Source of the DNA: Chryseobacterium sp. Leaf394 | GTDB lineage: Bacteria > Bacteroidota > Bacteroidia > Flavobacteriales > Weeksellaceae | DNA length: 62,988 nucleotides | Assembly: GCF_001424105.1 (NCBI RefSeq) | Contig: NZ_LMQH01000004.1 | Location: forward strand, 172,156 to 235,143 | Direction: 5' to 3' | In this document: one piece after another, positions 10,276 through 19,683 of the stretch | Layout: the number at the start of each line of letters is the position of its first letter | Position numbering within the stretch: position 1 is the first letter of the stretch | The notes under the pieces: model-generated | Seen by the model: the letters and a program-made list of their open reading frames with translations, nothing else | What the model was told of the DNA's origin: nothing | Database searches by the model: none | Made by a program: the position numbers and the translations under genes

Positions 10276-13245
10276 CTATTTTTTAATAAACTTAACCGTC
10301 TCTGTAAGATCTTTATCTTTAATTGTAATCAAATATGTACCTTTCACCAATTCGGCTACTCTTACCTGATTATCATTAATCGTTCCAGATTTCACCAATT
10401 GCCCAACTGCACTGTGAATTTCAAATTTAGCATTACCTGAAACTTTTGTAATATTTAAAACATCAGTAGCAGGGTTCGGATAAATCTGAATACTGTTTTT
10501 AACCAGAGAAGTTTCGCTGGTACTTAAAGATGGAATTAATAAATTATAATCCTCTACTTCACCATAGCCAAAGGTACCGCAGCCCGCAAAGGTACCGCCT
10601 AACGATAATCCAGCATTTGCAGATCCAGCGTAATACAGGATAACTCTCATTCTAAGTGGAACACCTATTACAGCAGATGCAGGAACTGTAAATGATCCAG
10701 TAATAGGCGCAGTAGGAACTGCGGTTGGATAATTTAACACTCTTTCCGTACTTTCAAAAACACCGTTTGCATTAAAGTCAACAAAGACTGCTGAGGTATC
10801 CCAATCCGGAGTTCCGACAGTGATCGACAATCCGTAGGTATTTCCTGCTGCTACTGTTGTCTGAAGCGCAGTGTTGGTTGTATAATTTGTGTAATTTGAA
10901 GGTCCTGACGTATTATTCAACAAAGCCGTGCCATTGTATGACAATGTAACATTTGAAATATATTCGTACTGCGTAGCGTTAGTTGCTGTGATAGTACAGT
11001 ACGAAAGTGTAGCTGTGGTAAAGTTTGTACTTGTAGAAAATGGACCCTGTGTTCCACAAACTGCAGCGACCTGGACTTCATAGGCAGTATTGTCAGAAAG
11101 ACCTGAAATATTAACCGTGCTTGTTGTAGAAGTTGTTTGTTGCCACGTAGTTAATGAAGTTTTCTTATACCGAATAACGTACGAAGTGGCACCAGACACT
11201 GCAGGCCAGCTTACGGTAGCACCTGAGGGACCTATATTTGACACTACAACACCTGTAATTGCTGTACCACAAGCAACCTGTGCTGCAACCGTCATTTTCT
11301 TTAAAGCGTAAAATACATTTCCTATTGAAGAAATTCTCAGTGCAACAGTTTGTCCATTTAATGTTGCAGGCAAAGCAGCGATGGATTCTGTTCCGTCATT
11401 AGATGTTGATGCCAAAATAACTGTCCATGTAACACCATTATCTGTAGAATAATCAATCTTTACATTTGGAGAGTTGTACGCTCCAGCTCCTGTGTTGGCA
11501 ACGTCCCATGTAATTATGTTGGCAGCATTGCTGAATAAAAATCCACCGGTAGTTAATTTAAAAGGTCCGTCAGCTCCTACATTGATGGTTTGTATTGCAG
11601 ACTGTGTCTGCTGCTGCGTAGGTATTGGATGATTATCTCTTACTGTTATCGCAAAATTTGATTCTCTCGCAACATTAGAAACAGACTCCCATCCGCTGTT
11701 TGAATTATTCAGAACACCGTTTAATACCGAAGAAAGTTTTGGAAAGTAACGTGTAGGACTTGTAACAGGAGCAAACGATCTGAAAGAAGCACCGAATGTT
11801 GTTGTTCCTAAATTGCTTGCCGTAATCGGATCATCATTTACATTCGCAAAAACATCTGCTGCATCAAACTGCTCCCACGTGTAGGTAAGTGGGTCATTTT
11901 CCGCGTCTGTTACCGGTGCCGTCAGTACATAAGCAGTTCCTTTTGGAATAGTGTAAGTAGGCAATGTACCAATGACTGGTGCATTATTGGCAATTGTAGT
12001 TTCTACATCACACGTTTTAGCGATAAGATTGTTTTGAATCTGCACAATACTTGCTACATGAAAGTAAGGATCAGAGTTCATCTGAACATCCGTATTCGGG
12101 CCACCGGTAATACCCGCATATCCCATAATAGTAGACCCTGAACCCGGCTCCATATTTACTCCTGCACCTTCAAGAACGTGTGAGTAGGTATGATTTCCTC
12201 CCAACTGATGCCCCATTTCGTGAGCAACAAAATCAATATCAAAAGTATCTCCTACCGGACTTGTACTTTGAGTAAAAGCAGAACCTTTTCTCAGAGGAGC
12301 CGCTGTCGTCGGAGCTATACAGACACAACCAATACATCCTGCATTACCGTTGTTTCCGGCAGCATTAAAAACGTGTCCGATATCATAATTTGCGTTTCCG
12401 ACACTAGCAGTCAAAGTCTGTTGCAACTGTAAATTCAAATTTCCGGTATACGGATCAGTTGCAGCATTTGTATATATAATTCCAGGATAATTCTGAATAT
12501 TTAAATGCAATGCAAGATCTTTTTCGAAAACGAAGTTTACCCTCGTCATTGTAGCATTAATTGCCGCCAGTGCACTTGCAACAGTACCACCATGAAAGGC
12601 AGTATATTCTCCTGTAGCAGAGATTGCAAGCCTCATTGTTCTGTATTTCTTATCCGACATCTTGGAAAAATCACCAGGCTGATGAGAGAAAGACTGACCA
12701 GGCAGCTTCAATTTTTCAAGTTGTTCAACAGCTACAGGGCTTTCTGATGTGCTACACTGGAACACCTTATCTGAGCCACCAGATTTAGGATGAACCAAGT
12801 AAACAGTCTTTGCTGTATCCTGTGGATCAATAAATTCATAACTGCCATTGTGGCTTATCATCGACTGGAAATCATTGGGAGAAAGAGAGAATCTCACCAA
12901 TTTGGTTGGGTCATCCAAACCTACACCAGAGTAAGATCCCAACTGATATTGGTCTGCGAGCTCCTTCACCATTACAGGAAAACTGTAAACAGCAAATCTT
13001 TCCATCTTTCCGTGCAACGTGGGGATTAAAATTTCAACAGGCTTGGCATTTGGGCCAGACTCCTGTGCGTTTTTTAATTTTGATCTTAATAAGTTCAGAT
13101 CCAGTTTGTAGTACTCACCTATTGTTGCAGCTCCTATAGTAGACGTTCTTTTGCCACTCGCTGACGCTGCAGAAGCCTTCGTCCATTGCGCAGAAGCTGT
13201 AACTCCCAACACGCTACAAAACAAAACAGTAATCAATTTTTTCAT
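10276..13245 (-). CDS. Reprolysin-like zinc metalloprotease with FN3, GEVED and T9SS sorting domain
   Basis: An exported protease of 989 residues when started at the ATG at 13245, which gives a clean signal peptide (MKKLITVLFCSVLGVTASAQ). The frame continues 31 codons upstream, but that stretch destroys the signal and is rejected. A propeptide-like region covers about 20-200. The zinc site HEMGHQLGGNHT lies near residue 342, with a downstream Met-turn-type segment GSTIMGYAG, matching metzincins of the M12B/reprolysin-like group seen in flavobacteria. Later come an FN3 domain (GATVSWPAVSGATSYVIRY), a GEVED domain (GYGEVEDYNL) and a T9SS type A tail starting near IQIYPNPATDVLNI. That tail closely resembles the tail of the next gene upstream. 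Likely an extracellular protein-degrading enzyme; the substrate is unknown. Confidence 0.9.
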   Translation of the reverse strand: MKKLITVLFCSVLGVTASAQWTKASAASASGKRTSTIGAATIGEYYKLDLNLLRSKLKNAQESGPNAKPVEILIPTLHGKMERFAVYSFPVMVKELADQYQLGSYSGVGLDDPTKLVRFSLSPNDFQSMISHNGSYEFIDPQDTAKTVYLVHPKSGGSDKVFQCSTSESPVAVEQLEKLKLPGQSFSHQPGDFSKMSDKKYRTMRLAISATGEYTAFHGGTVASALAAINATMTRVNFVFEKDLALHLNIQNYPGIIYTNAATDPYTGNLNLQLQQTLTASVGNANYDIGHVFNAAGNNGNAGCIGCVCIAPTTAAPLRKGSAFTQSTSPVGDTFDIDFVAHEMGHQLGGNHTYSHVLEGAGVNMEPGSGSTIMGYAGITGGPNTDVQMNSDPYFHVASIVQIQNNLIAKTCDVETTIANNAPVIGTLPTYTIPKGTAYVLTAPVTDAENDPLTYTWEQFDAADVFANVNDDPITASNLGTTTFGASFRSFAPVTSPTRYFPKLSSVLNGVLNNSNSGWESVSNVARESNFAITVRDNHPIPTQQQTQSAIQTINVGADGPFKLTTGGFLFSNAANIITWDVANTGAGAYNSPNVKIDYSTDNGVTWTVILASTSNDGTESIAALPATLNGQTVALRISSIGNVFYALKKMTVAAQVACGTAITGVVVSNIGPSGATVSWPAVSGATSYVIRYKKTSLTTWQQTTSTTSTVNISGLSDNTAYEVQVAAVCGTQGPFSTSTNFTTATLSYCTITATNATQYEYISNVTLSYNGTALLNNTSGPSNYTNYTTNTALQTTVAAGNTYGLSITVGTPDWDTSAVFVDFNANGVFESTERVLNYPTAVPTAPITGSFTVPASAVIGVPLRMRVILYYAGSANAGLSLGGTFAGCGTFGYGEVEDYNLLIPSLSTSETSLVKNSIQIYPNPATDVLNITKVSGNAKFEIHSAVGQLVKSGTINDNQVRVAELVKGTYLITIKDKDLTETVKFIKK

Positions 13246-13373
13246 ATAATGAACTATTTTTGAATTATTTGTAAATTTTTGAATCTCAAATGTAAGCATT
13301 ATCTTACAATTGATAATACGATTTATTTGATTTAACATAATAATTAGATTATAAGTATCAATAATATAAAAAA

Positions 13374-13394
13374 AACCTCCGAAGTTCGGAGGTT
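13374..13394 (-). terminator. Terminator of the M43 protease gene
   Basis: AACCTCCGAA / TTCGGAGGTT inverted repeat around a single base, in practice an 8-bp stem with a 5-nt loop, flanked by A8 on the plus strand (T8 on the minus strand). It sits 28 nt below the stop. Confidence 0.85.
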
Positions 13395-13422
13395 AATAAA
13401 TATAATAAATTAAAATGTATTA

Positions 13423-15450
13423 TTATTTTTTGATAAATTTCATTGTTTCTGAAATTCCTTTGTCTTTCACAGTAATAATGTAAGTTCCTTTTACCAATTC
13501 GGCTACTCTAACCTGGTTGTTGCTGATATTACCAGCTCTAACCAACTGACCTGCTGCATTGTGAATTTCATACTTAGCTTTATCTGAAACTTTTGTTACA
13601 TTTAAAACATCTGTAGCAGGATTAGGATAAATCTCAAATTTTTCCAGCTTAACTTCACCTGTAGATAAAACTACTACATTGACAGCTCTTGTTTGAATAT
13701 CCTGATATTGAGTACCTTGAAAAACTGTATTTCCTAAAGCATCTTTCAGATTATAAAACCCTCCAGTATCATAAATACCATCACCGTATTCATCTTCGAT
13801 TGTAAATGTATAACAACCAGGAGCTAGAGTCCAGTTTTGGGTAATGACAGCCGGCAGCGGACTTGTTGCAGGAGTGTCCGTGTAGGGACCACCACTTTGA
13901 AGCGTTGTACCACCACTATTTTTTAAATTCCATGTGATTTCAGAACCATAACGATCTCTCTGTAAAGTAAATGTAAAGACACCCTGTCCAGCAGTAACAG
14001 GCCCCACACCTACATAGTAAGAGGTGAATGAATTGTTAGATGCTCTCTGATCCGCAGATCCGTTAACCGTAGTTACTGTAACAACCATATCGCCTGTAGG
14101 CATAGTTGCAGGAACTACTAAATCTACTAATGCATATCTGTTAGGAGCAAGATTGCCAGTCCAGTTTTGAGACACAATATTGGTTCCTACGCCAAAAGTG
14201 ATTACAGCAGAAGTCATATTTGCAGTCCCTCTGTTATAAAGAGAAATTTTTACGTTGCGCGTGGCAGTTGCAGTACAGGCTGAACTAAAACCTAAACACT
14301 GAGTCTCCAATTTCACTTCACCGTCATTAGCAAATAATGGAATTGCAATATCTTTTGTAGAAGTTTTAAGGGAAGTTCTGCGTGGCGAATTATTCATTAC
14401 TGTAATCATTCTCGCGGTTTGATCCACCGTGAAAATATTCATACAGAGATCGTAAGTATAGTTCATATAATTTCTCACCATATCTAACCCCGGTTGTGTA
14501 GGACATGAGTCCTGATTTGGGTTACAGATATAATGAGCGTTTCCTGCATTGGAAGAGAATGGTGTATCATTACAGTAATCTGTTGCACATGGACCATCAC
14601 CCCATAAATGTCTCAATCCTAAAAAGTGACCCACCTCGTGTGTCATTGTACGGCCTAAATCAACGTCATCTGCCAATGAGAATGTTCCATCGTCATAATC
14701 AGCACTACCAAAACACCAGTAACCTGCCACTACTCCATCGGTTGTAGCCAAACCACCATTTACGTCCAAACCTGTTAAGGTTGAATTTGATGGAAATTGT
14801 GCATATCCCAAAAGACCTGTATCAGAAAAGTTTACACTCCACATATTCATATATTGTGTCGGATCCCAGATTGTTTTCGGTTTCACGTATGAATTCACGC
14901 TTGCCATTGTCCATGCAGAATAGCAAAGATTCACACGGTCAATACCATTAGTAGGATTTCCGTTTGGATCAACTTTTGCCAGAGCGAACTGAATTTTTGT
15001 ATCAGCACCTACCGCCACATTGTTAAATCCACGGGTACCAGTCATTCTTCTGAAGTCTTCATTCATTACGGTAATTTGTGAAGTTACCTGACCGTCAGGA
15101 ATGTTTGGAGCTGTACCATAAGCCTGACCGGAATGGATTACGTGCACTACTACCGGAATAGTGATGATATCCCCATTTTGCGATTTTGCAGCAGAATTTT
15201 TGATCAATGGAGCCAGCCATGCTTCAAATTCGGCATCAGACATTCTCCCAGGATACTTAGTCTGTAAGTATTTTTCGTATTCAGTTGAAGAACAACGTAT
15301 AAGACCATTCATATCTCTCAGCTGATCTACAGTATACACCTTTCCAAACTCAAGTTTACTATTTTCATCAACTCTCTGCCCGTACATTGTGGCAAAAATG
15401 ATAAATGAGAATAGAAAAACTACTTTTGAAATTGTAGAATTATTCATCAT
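13423..15450 (-). CDS. M43-family (cytophagalysin/pappalysin-like) zinc metalloprotease, T9SS cargo
   Basis: A 675-residue secreted metalloprotease. The signal peptide ends near FATMYGQ; the start may be either of two adjacent ATGs. A pro-region (RCSSTEYEKYLQTKYPGRMSD) precedes the catalytic domain. The extended zinc site HEVGHFLGLRHLWG is near residues 270-283, followed by a Cys pair (CATDYCNDTP) and the Met-turn block NYMNYTYDLCMNIFT with a following ARM. These together are typical of M43. A beta-sandwich region follows, then a T9SS type A tail (FEIYPNPATDVLNV ... MKFIKK). It has its own candidate promoter and terminator, so it is a single-gene unit. Expected to act outside the cell in protein breakdown. 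Confidence 0.92.
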   Translation of the reverse strand: MMNNSTISKVVFLFSFIIFATMYGQRVDENSKLEFGKVYTVDQLRDMNGLIRCSSTEYEKYLQTKYPGRMSDAEFEAWLAPLIKNSAAKSQNGDIITIPVVVHVIHSGQAYGTAPNIPDGQVTSQITVMNEDFRRMTGTRGFNNVAVGADTKIQFALAKVDPNGNPTNGIDRVNLCYSAWTMASVNSYVKPKTIWDPTQYMNMWSVNFSDTGLLGYAQFPSNSTLTGLDVNGGLATTDGVVAGYWCFGSADYDDGTFSLADDVDLGRTMTHEVGHFLGLRHLWGDGPCATDYCNDTPFSSNAGNAHYICNPNQDSCPTQPGLDMVRNYMNYTYDLCMNIFTVDQTARMITVMNNSPRRTSLKTSTKDIAIPLFANDGEVKLETQCLGFSSACTATATRNVKISLYNRGTANMTSAVITFGVGTNIVSQNWTGNLAPNRYALVDLVVPATMPTGDMVVTVTTVNGSADQRASNNSFTSYYVGVGPVTAGQGVFTFTLQRDRYGSEITWNLKNSGGTTLQSGGPYTDTPATSPLPAVITQNWTLAPGCYTFTIEDEYGDGIYDTGGFYNLKDALGNTVFQGTQYQDIQTRAVNVVVLSTGEVKLEKFEIYPNPATDVLNVTKVSDKAKYEIHNAAGQLVRAGNISNNQVRVAELVKGTYIITVKDKGISETMKFIKK

Positions 15451-15472
15451 AACAAATATTATTTTACTTTCG

Positions 15473-15480
15473 CAAATATA
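15473..15480 (-). promoter_or_regulatory. Candidate -7 box for the M43 protease gene
   Basis: Plus-strand CAAATATA reads TATATTTG on the minus strand, an exact TAnnTTTG, 22 nt before the ATG. No TTG was seen at the usual spacing, so the assignment rests on the -7 box alone. Confidence 0.4.
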
Positions 15481-15577
15481 ATTTAATTTCTATTTAGATT
15501 AAAATTTTTAATACTTAATTTAAAAAAAATAAGAAAACCATCCTATATTTACAATAATTTTCACAAAATAAAATAAT

Positions 15578-16048
15578 ATGAAGAATTACGTTATTTTCGC
15601 TTCTGCCTTATTTCTAGCAGTTAGTTGCAATACAAACAAAGAAGTCGTAAACAAAACGAATAATGATCAAACTGTGGTAGATAAAGCCTTAATTCAAAGT
15701 ATATCTCTCTCCGAAAGCACAAGAGGAACACAACGTGTTTTCAAGGTTACTCCCGGTAAAATAGAGACTACCAAGAATGGTGTTGTAACAGGCAGCATTT
15801 TATCTGATTCTGAATGGAAAACTTTATCCGGGCAAACCGTTAAGTTAAATCTCGCTGAAATAAGCACTTATCCTTCACCAACAACAAAAAGATACAGTGA
15901 CGCTGCATTAGCTTCTGTAATCACAATTGAAAAAGACGGTAAAACATACAGCTCATCAGAATTTGATTCGGGAAATCCTCCGCAACAGCTGAGAGATCTG
16001 TATATGAGCATTCAAAATGCTGCAGGAACGAAAAAGGGCGGAAATTGA
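15578..16048 (+). CDS. Small lipoprotein of unknown function
   Basis: A 156-residue protein whose start is a lipoprotein signal: a hydrophobic stretch ending in LAVSC, with C17 as the lipidated residue, followed by a hydrophilic N/K-rich linker. The remaining ~110 residues look like a single small beta-rich domain (QRVFKVTPGKIETTKNG, WKTLSGQTVKLNL). I do not recognise the family. It stands alone between divergent and convergent neighbours, and its stop codon lies in the loop of a bidirectional terminator shared with the DUF6048 gene. Confidence 0.8.
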   Translation: MKNYVIFASALFLAVSCNTNKEVVNKTNNDQTVVDKALIQSISLSESTRGTQRVFKVTPGKIETTKNGVVTGSILSDSEWKTLSGQTVKLNLAEISTYPSPTTKRYSDAALASVITIEKDGKTYSSSEFDSGNPPQQLRDLYMSIQNAAGTKKGGN

Positions 16049-16061
16049 TTCCACCCTTTTT
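16032..16061. terminator. Bidirectional terminator between convergent genes
   Basis: AAAAGGG-C-GGAA and TTCC-A-CCCTTTT arms, one mismatch, with A5 on the left and T6 on the right. It overlaps the end of the plus-strand lipoprotein gene and lies 4 nt beyond the stop of the minus-strand DUF6048 gene, so it can serve both. Confidence 0.8.
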
Positions 16062-16064
16062 TAT

Positions 16065-16727
16065 TTAAAATTTATAAGCCAAACTCCAGGAGAATCCCAT
16101 ATTGAATTTGCCGGAGCTTCTTCCAAAACCCGGAACAATCATCGGTTCTACTTCGTCCTGTTTTGATGTGGCAATAAGATACCTCGGCTGCGCCTGTACG
16201 TCAATGAAGAAATTGGTTTCAAAGAGCTGTACTCTTCCACCAAGAACACCTTCCAGCCAGAATGAAGACTGTGAAGAGGCAGGCATTGAAACACTCGACG
16301 AGCTTCCTCCAAAACCTCTCACCGGAATTGCCTTATATTCCTGACTGTAAAAAGATCCTGCCACCTTTCCGCCGCCGTAAAAACCGTTGAAAGGGTTTTC
16401 TTTGTCGGTAGCCAACATGTAGAATGCACCAATTTTCGCAAACGGTCCGTTTGCTGTTGCATCATAACCGTTTTTCTGATATACATTTTTCTCAAAACCA
16501 GCTTCTATAATGGCGTGGGTATTTCCCTTCACTCGTGATGAAATAAAACCCTGAAAAAGCTGACGGTCTGAGAAGAAAGAAACTGTAGTATTCAATACGT
16601 CAATACCGACCATAAAGTTGGGTTCGTATTTCCATTTTTCTTTAGCCTCTTCTTCTTTTTTTTCCTGTGCAGAAATCTGCAGAGTCATCAGACTAAAAAG
16701 TAAGGAAAAGATTAGTCTTGTCTTCAT
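16065..16727 (-). CDS. DUF6048-like outer-membrane-type protein
   Basis: A 220-residue exported protein with a Sec signal (LMTLQISAQ) and a charged linker (EKKEEEAKEKW). The mature part alternates short beta strands, with glycines and aromatic residues, and ends in LAYKF. A terminal phenylalanine is typical of small outer-membrane beta-barrels, so a barrel is inferred. In Bacteroidota the DUF6048 gene is commonly found beside a DUF6452 gene and rlmD; the same arrangement here supports the name. Its start overlaps the end of the DUF6452 gene by 35 nt in another frame, suggesting translational coupling. Function unknown. Confidence 0.75.
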   Translation of the reverse strand: MKTRLIFSLLFSLMTLQISAQEKKEEEAKEKWKYEPNFMVGIDVLNTTVSFFSDRQLFQGFISSRVKGNTHAIIEAGFEKNVYQKNGYDATANGPFAKIGAFYMLATDKENPFNGFYGGGKVAGSFYSQEYKAIPVRGFGGSSSSVSMPASSQSSFWLEGVLGGRVQLFETNFFIDVQAQPRYLIATSKQDEVEPMIVPGFGRSSGKFNMGFSWSLAYKF

Positions 16728-17169
16728 TTTCGATAAAGTTTTGTCCGTTTTCTGCTGAAGTTACCACACCAGGTGTTACCAATTGTGAATTTACATTCTG
16801 ATAGGTCTTTTTTATACCGCAACCCGGCGACACATAAGATGAAGTAGTGGTATAATTAACACGCACTTTTGATTCGGGATTGTTTCTTCTGGTTTTAAAA
16901 TACAGATCTGTGTACTCAAAATCGTCTACTCTTAAAGGAATCAGAAGCGAATCTGCATTCGTTGTTTTTCCGAAGTTTACAATCCGTGTACCGTAATCAA
17001 CTCTTAAATAAAGAGAATCAACAGTTCTCAGCTGCCCTCCTGCATTTCTGAATTTTACTTTCATTCTGGGTGTTCCTTCACCGCTTTCGCAGATATCGTC
17101 ATCGCCGCCGCAACTTACCACGGTTCCGAGACAAAAAATAAGGAATGTATATTTTAAAAACTGCTTCAT
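16693..17169 (-). CDS. DUF6452-like lipoprotein
   Basis: A 158-residue protein with a lipoprotein signal (hydrophobic stretch, then VVSCGGDDD, C20 lipidated). The acidic residues right after the cysteine are the kind of surface-export signal reported for Bacteroidota lipoproteins, so cell-surface display is possible. The mature part begins with CESGEGTPRMKVKFRN and contains a second cysteine in SPGCGIKKTYQN; the two may form a disulfide. Its start lies 1 nt after the stop of the DUF4953 protease gene, and its 3' end overlaps the DUF6048 gene, so all three are probably one transcript. Function unknown. Confidence 0.75.
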   Translation of the reverse strand: MKQFLKYTFLIFCLGTVVSCGGDDDICESGEGTPRMKVKFRNAGGQLRTVDSLYLRVDYGTRIVNFGKTTNADSLLIPLRVDDFEYTDLYFKTRRNNPESKVRVNYTTTSSYVSPGCGIKKTYQNVNSQLVTPGVVTSAENGQNFIENEDKTNLFLTF

Positions 17170-17170
17170 T

Positions 17171-19648
17171 TTATTTTGGGTCTAAAGCTTTTTCTATTCT
17201 GAAAACAAGATCTTCATAATGGTATTTATTCACAGTATTGTTATCTGTTTTTGCTGCCAGCTCTTTTTTAATTGAATTTAAATTTCCTCTAGCAATTGCT
17301 GAAACATCAGTTTTATCAAAAGATTTCGAATCTGCCAGTTTAATCTGCTGATCCACGTAGCTTCTCTGAAGATTTCTCACATAAACATCAGGATTATCTT
17401 TTCTGATAATGGATGTATTTAAATCTGAAAACAACTCGATTAAAGTATACGTTCTAGGATCAACAGTTTCCATCTGAGCCATTTTCTGTAAAACCATCGG
17501 GCTCAAAATTCTGGAAAGCACTCCGTTTTGTACATCCGAAACTGTTCCCGCAGGTGTTTTTCCTGTTTTCTCGAAAATTTCTTTTTTAATCAGCCAATTT
17601 GGCGTCGTAAAAATGTTTTCATCTAAAAATTTCATCGCCTCTTTCTGATCTTTTTTTGAAACCGGCTCGTAAACTACACCAGACTGCTCCACATTTTTAG
17701 GCGTTTCCATTTCACCGCCGATGTATTTTGAAACATGACCGGAATACCTTTTAAACTGAGTCACCACCTGATCATACATCATTCCGAGGTTATCGTAATC
17801 TTCGTTTGGCTTTTCAGTCCATTTTTCGAGATTGTCTACGATTCTTTTCAGATTTTTAATTCCGTATGTGCTTGCAATCATGGCGTTGTCACCTACCTGC
17901 TCGCTTTGAGATCTCGGGTCAAAAGGATTGGTTTCAGTTCCGAACCAAAGTCTTTCGTTTTTGAGGTTTTTGATGACCCATTTATTTAAAAATTCCTTTT
18001 CAGCTTCAGGAGTTTTGTATTCATTAAATCTTCTGTAGCCCCACTCAATCGCCCAGTCGTCATAGTCACCAATTCTTGGCATGATACCGGCATCGCTGAT
18101 GTTATCTTCCGGCTGTGCAACATAATTAAATCTTGCATAATCCATAATCGACGGAGTGTGACCGTTTTTTTCAACCCACTTTTTATCTCTCAATTTCTCG
18201 ACAGGAACAGTTGAGCTTGAACCATAATTATGTCTTAAACCTAAAGTATGACCCACTTCATGAGAAGAGACGAATCGTATTAATTCTCCCATCAGTTTAT
18301 CATCGAAATCCACCATTCTCGCTCTCGGATCGTTCGGAGAAGCCTGTACGAAGTACCAGTTTCTCAGCAACAACATTACGTTGTGATACCAGTTGATATG
18401 ACTTTCCAGAATTTCACCGGTTCTCGGATCTGAAATTGATGGACCTGAAGCGTTCGGCACGTCTGAAGGTTTGTAAACAATCGCAGAAAATCTCGCGTCT
18501 TCAAGGCTCCAGTCTGGATTGGTTTTTAAGTCAGGAACTTTTGCGATGATGGCATTTTTGAAACCTGCTTTTTCAAAAGCTTTCTGCCAGTCGTTTACGC
18601 CCTGCATTAAATAAGGAACCCACTTTTTCGGGGTTGCGGGATCGATGTAAAATACAATTGGTTTTGCAGGCTCTACCAGTTCACCTTTTTTATATTTTTC
18701 CAAATCCTGAGGCTTAGGCTCAAGTCTCCATCTTTTAACTAAAGAAACTTTCTTGACACCTTGGGGATCCAAATCGAAATCTGTGTATCCAACAGCAAAA
18801 TATCCAACTCTCGGGTCGAAATATCTTGCCTGCATTTTGTTTTCAGGAAGGAGAACGAAAGAAGAATTCACTTCCACTGTATAATTTCCGCTGATTTTGG
18901 GTGCATCCTTTGCCAGTTCCGGCGGTAATTTACCTAAAGTTCTTGCGAAAGTTTTAGTGGTATTGATCTCAATATTTGTGGGATATGATTTTACGAAGTT
19001 CACGAAAGACATATCTTTCTGAAAAGCTCCAACACGAAAAGCGTCTTTTGCCCAAACGGAGAATGAAGTAAGCTCTGTATCTGCGTTCAAAACATCCGTA
19101 ACTTCAATTACTGTTGTTTTTCTATTAACTCCGTACGTTTTAACATCAAAAGATTTGATGATGCTCTGCACATTATTTCTTGTTACAGAATTGTACATGT
19201 CTGAAGTAGAATCTTTCGCATAATCTACGAAGGAAATCGATCTTAAAAGAATTTTGTCTTTCGGACCTTTTTCGAAAGCTACAACCTGTTGACCAATCTG
19301 GTCGCCGGCATAACCTGACATTCCGGAACGCATTCCTGCAGCGGCTTTGGTTAATCTTGTCACGAGAAGAAATTCTTTTTTCAGTACAGAATCCGGAATT
19401 TCGAAGTAATATTTATCGTCAACTTTATGAACTGTGAAAACGCCGTCGTCTGAAACCGCTTTATCTGTAATGATTTCTTTGTAAGGCTTTATCGGAGATT
19501 TCTTTTTTTCATCTTCCTTTTTTGCACCAGCAGCAGCTGGTTCTTTTTTTGTAGCTGCAGAATCTTTTTCCTGAGCAAATAAAGTCTGCGTTGACAACAT
19601 CATTGCAGCGGCAGCCATTGCTAAGCTTATGTTTTTCACGTTTTTCAT
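17171..19648 (-). CDS. Zinc-dependent metalloprotease with DUF5118/DUF5117/DUF4953 layout
   Basis: An 825-residue exported protein: Sec signal ending near TLFAQ, then a Lys/Glu/Ala-rich linker (to about residue 50), then an N-terminal domain (YKEIITDKAVSDDGVFTVHK, DUF5118-type), a middle domain (DUF5117-type) and a metzincin-like catalytic domain. The zinc motif HEVGHTLGLRHN is near residues 461-472 and a Met-turn IMDYARFNYV follows about 40 residues later. No T9SS tail is present, so it is expected to be periplasmic or membrane-associated, unlike the three T9SS cargo proteins nearby. It follows rlmD by 35 nt and precedes DUF6452 by 1 nt. The substrate is unknown. Confidence 0.9.
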   Translation of the reverse strand: MKNVKNISLAMAAAAMMLSTQTLFAQEKDSAATKKEPAAAGAKKEDEKKKSPIKPYKEIITDKAVSDDGVFTVHKVDDKYYFEIPDSVLKKEFLLVTRLTKAAAGMRSGMSGYAGDQIGQQVVAFEKGPKDKILLRSISFVDYAKDSTSDMYNSVTRNNVQSIIKSFDVKTYGVNRKTTVIEVTDVLNADTELTSFSVWAKDAFRVGAFQKDMSFVNFVKSYPTNIEINTTKTFARTLGKLPPELAKDAPKISGNYTVEVNSSFVLLPENKMQARYFDPRVGYFAVGYTDFDLDPQGVKKVSLVKRWRLEPKPQDLEKYKKGELVEPAKPIVFYIDPATPKKWVPYLMQGVNDWQKAFEKAGFKNAIIAKVPDLKTNPDWSLEDARFSAIVYKPSDVPNASGPSISDPRTGEILESHINWYHNVMLLLRNWYFVQASPNDPRARMVDFDDKLMGELIRFVSSHEVGHTLGLRHNYGSSSTVPVEKLRDKKWVEKNGHTPSIMDYARFNYVAQPEDNISDAGIMPRIGDYDDWAIEWGYRRFNEYKTPEAEKEFLNKWVIKNLKNERLWFGTETNPFDPRSQSEQVGDNAMIASTYGIKNLKRIVDNLEKWTEKPNEDYDNLGMMYDQVVTQFKRYSGHVSKYIGGEMETPKNVEQSGVVYEPVSKKDQKEAMKFLDENIFTTPNWLIKKEIFEKTGKTPAGTVSDVQNGVLSRILSPMVLQKMAQMETVDPRTYTLIELFSDLNTSIIRKDNPDVYVRNLQRSYVDQQIKLADSKSFDKTDVSAIARGNLNSIKKELAAKTDNNTVNKYHYEDLVFRIEKALDPK

Positions 19649-19683
19649 TCAGTTCTTAAAATTATAATTTCAAAATTAAGCAA

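Noticed and set aside
13246..13338. Earlier start for the reprolysin-like protease
   Set aside because: It would place 31 residues before a clean signal peptide.
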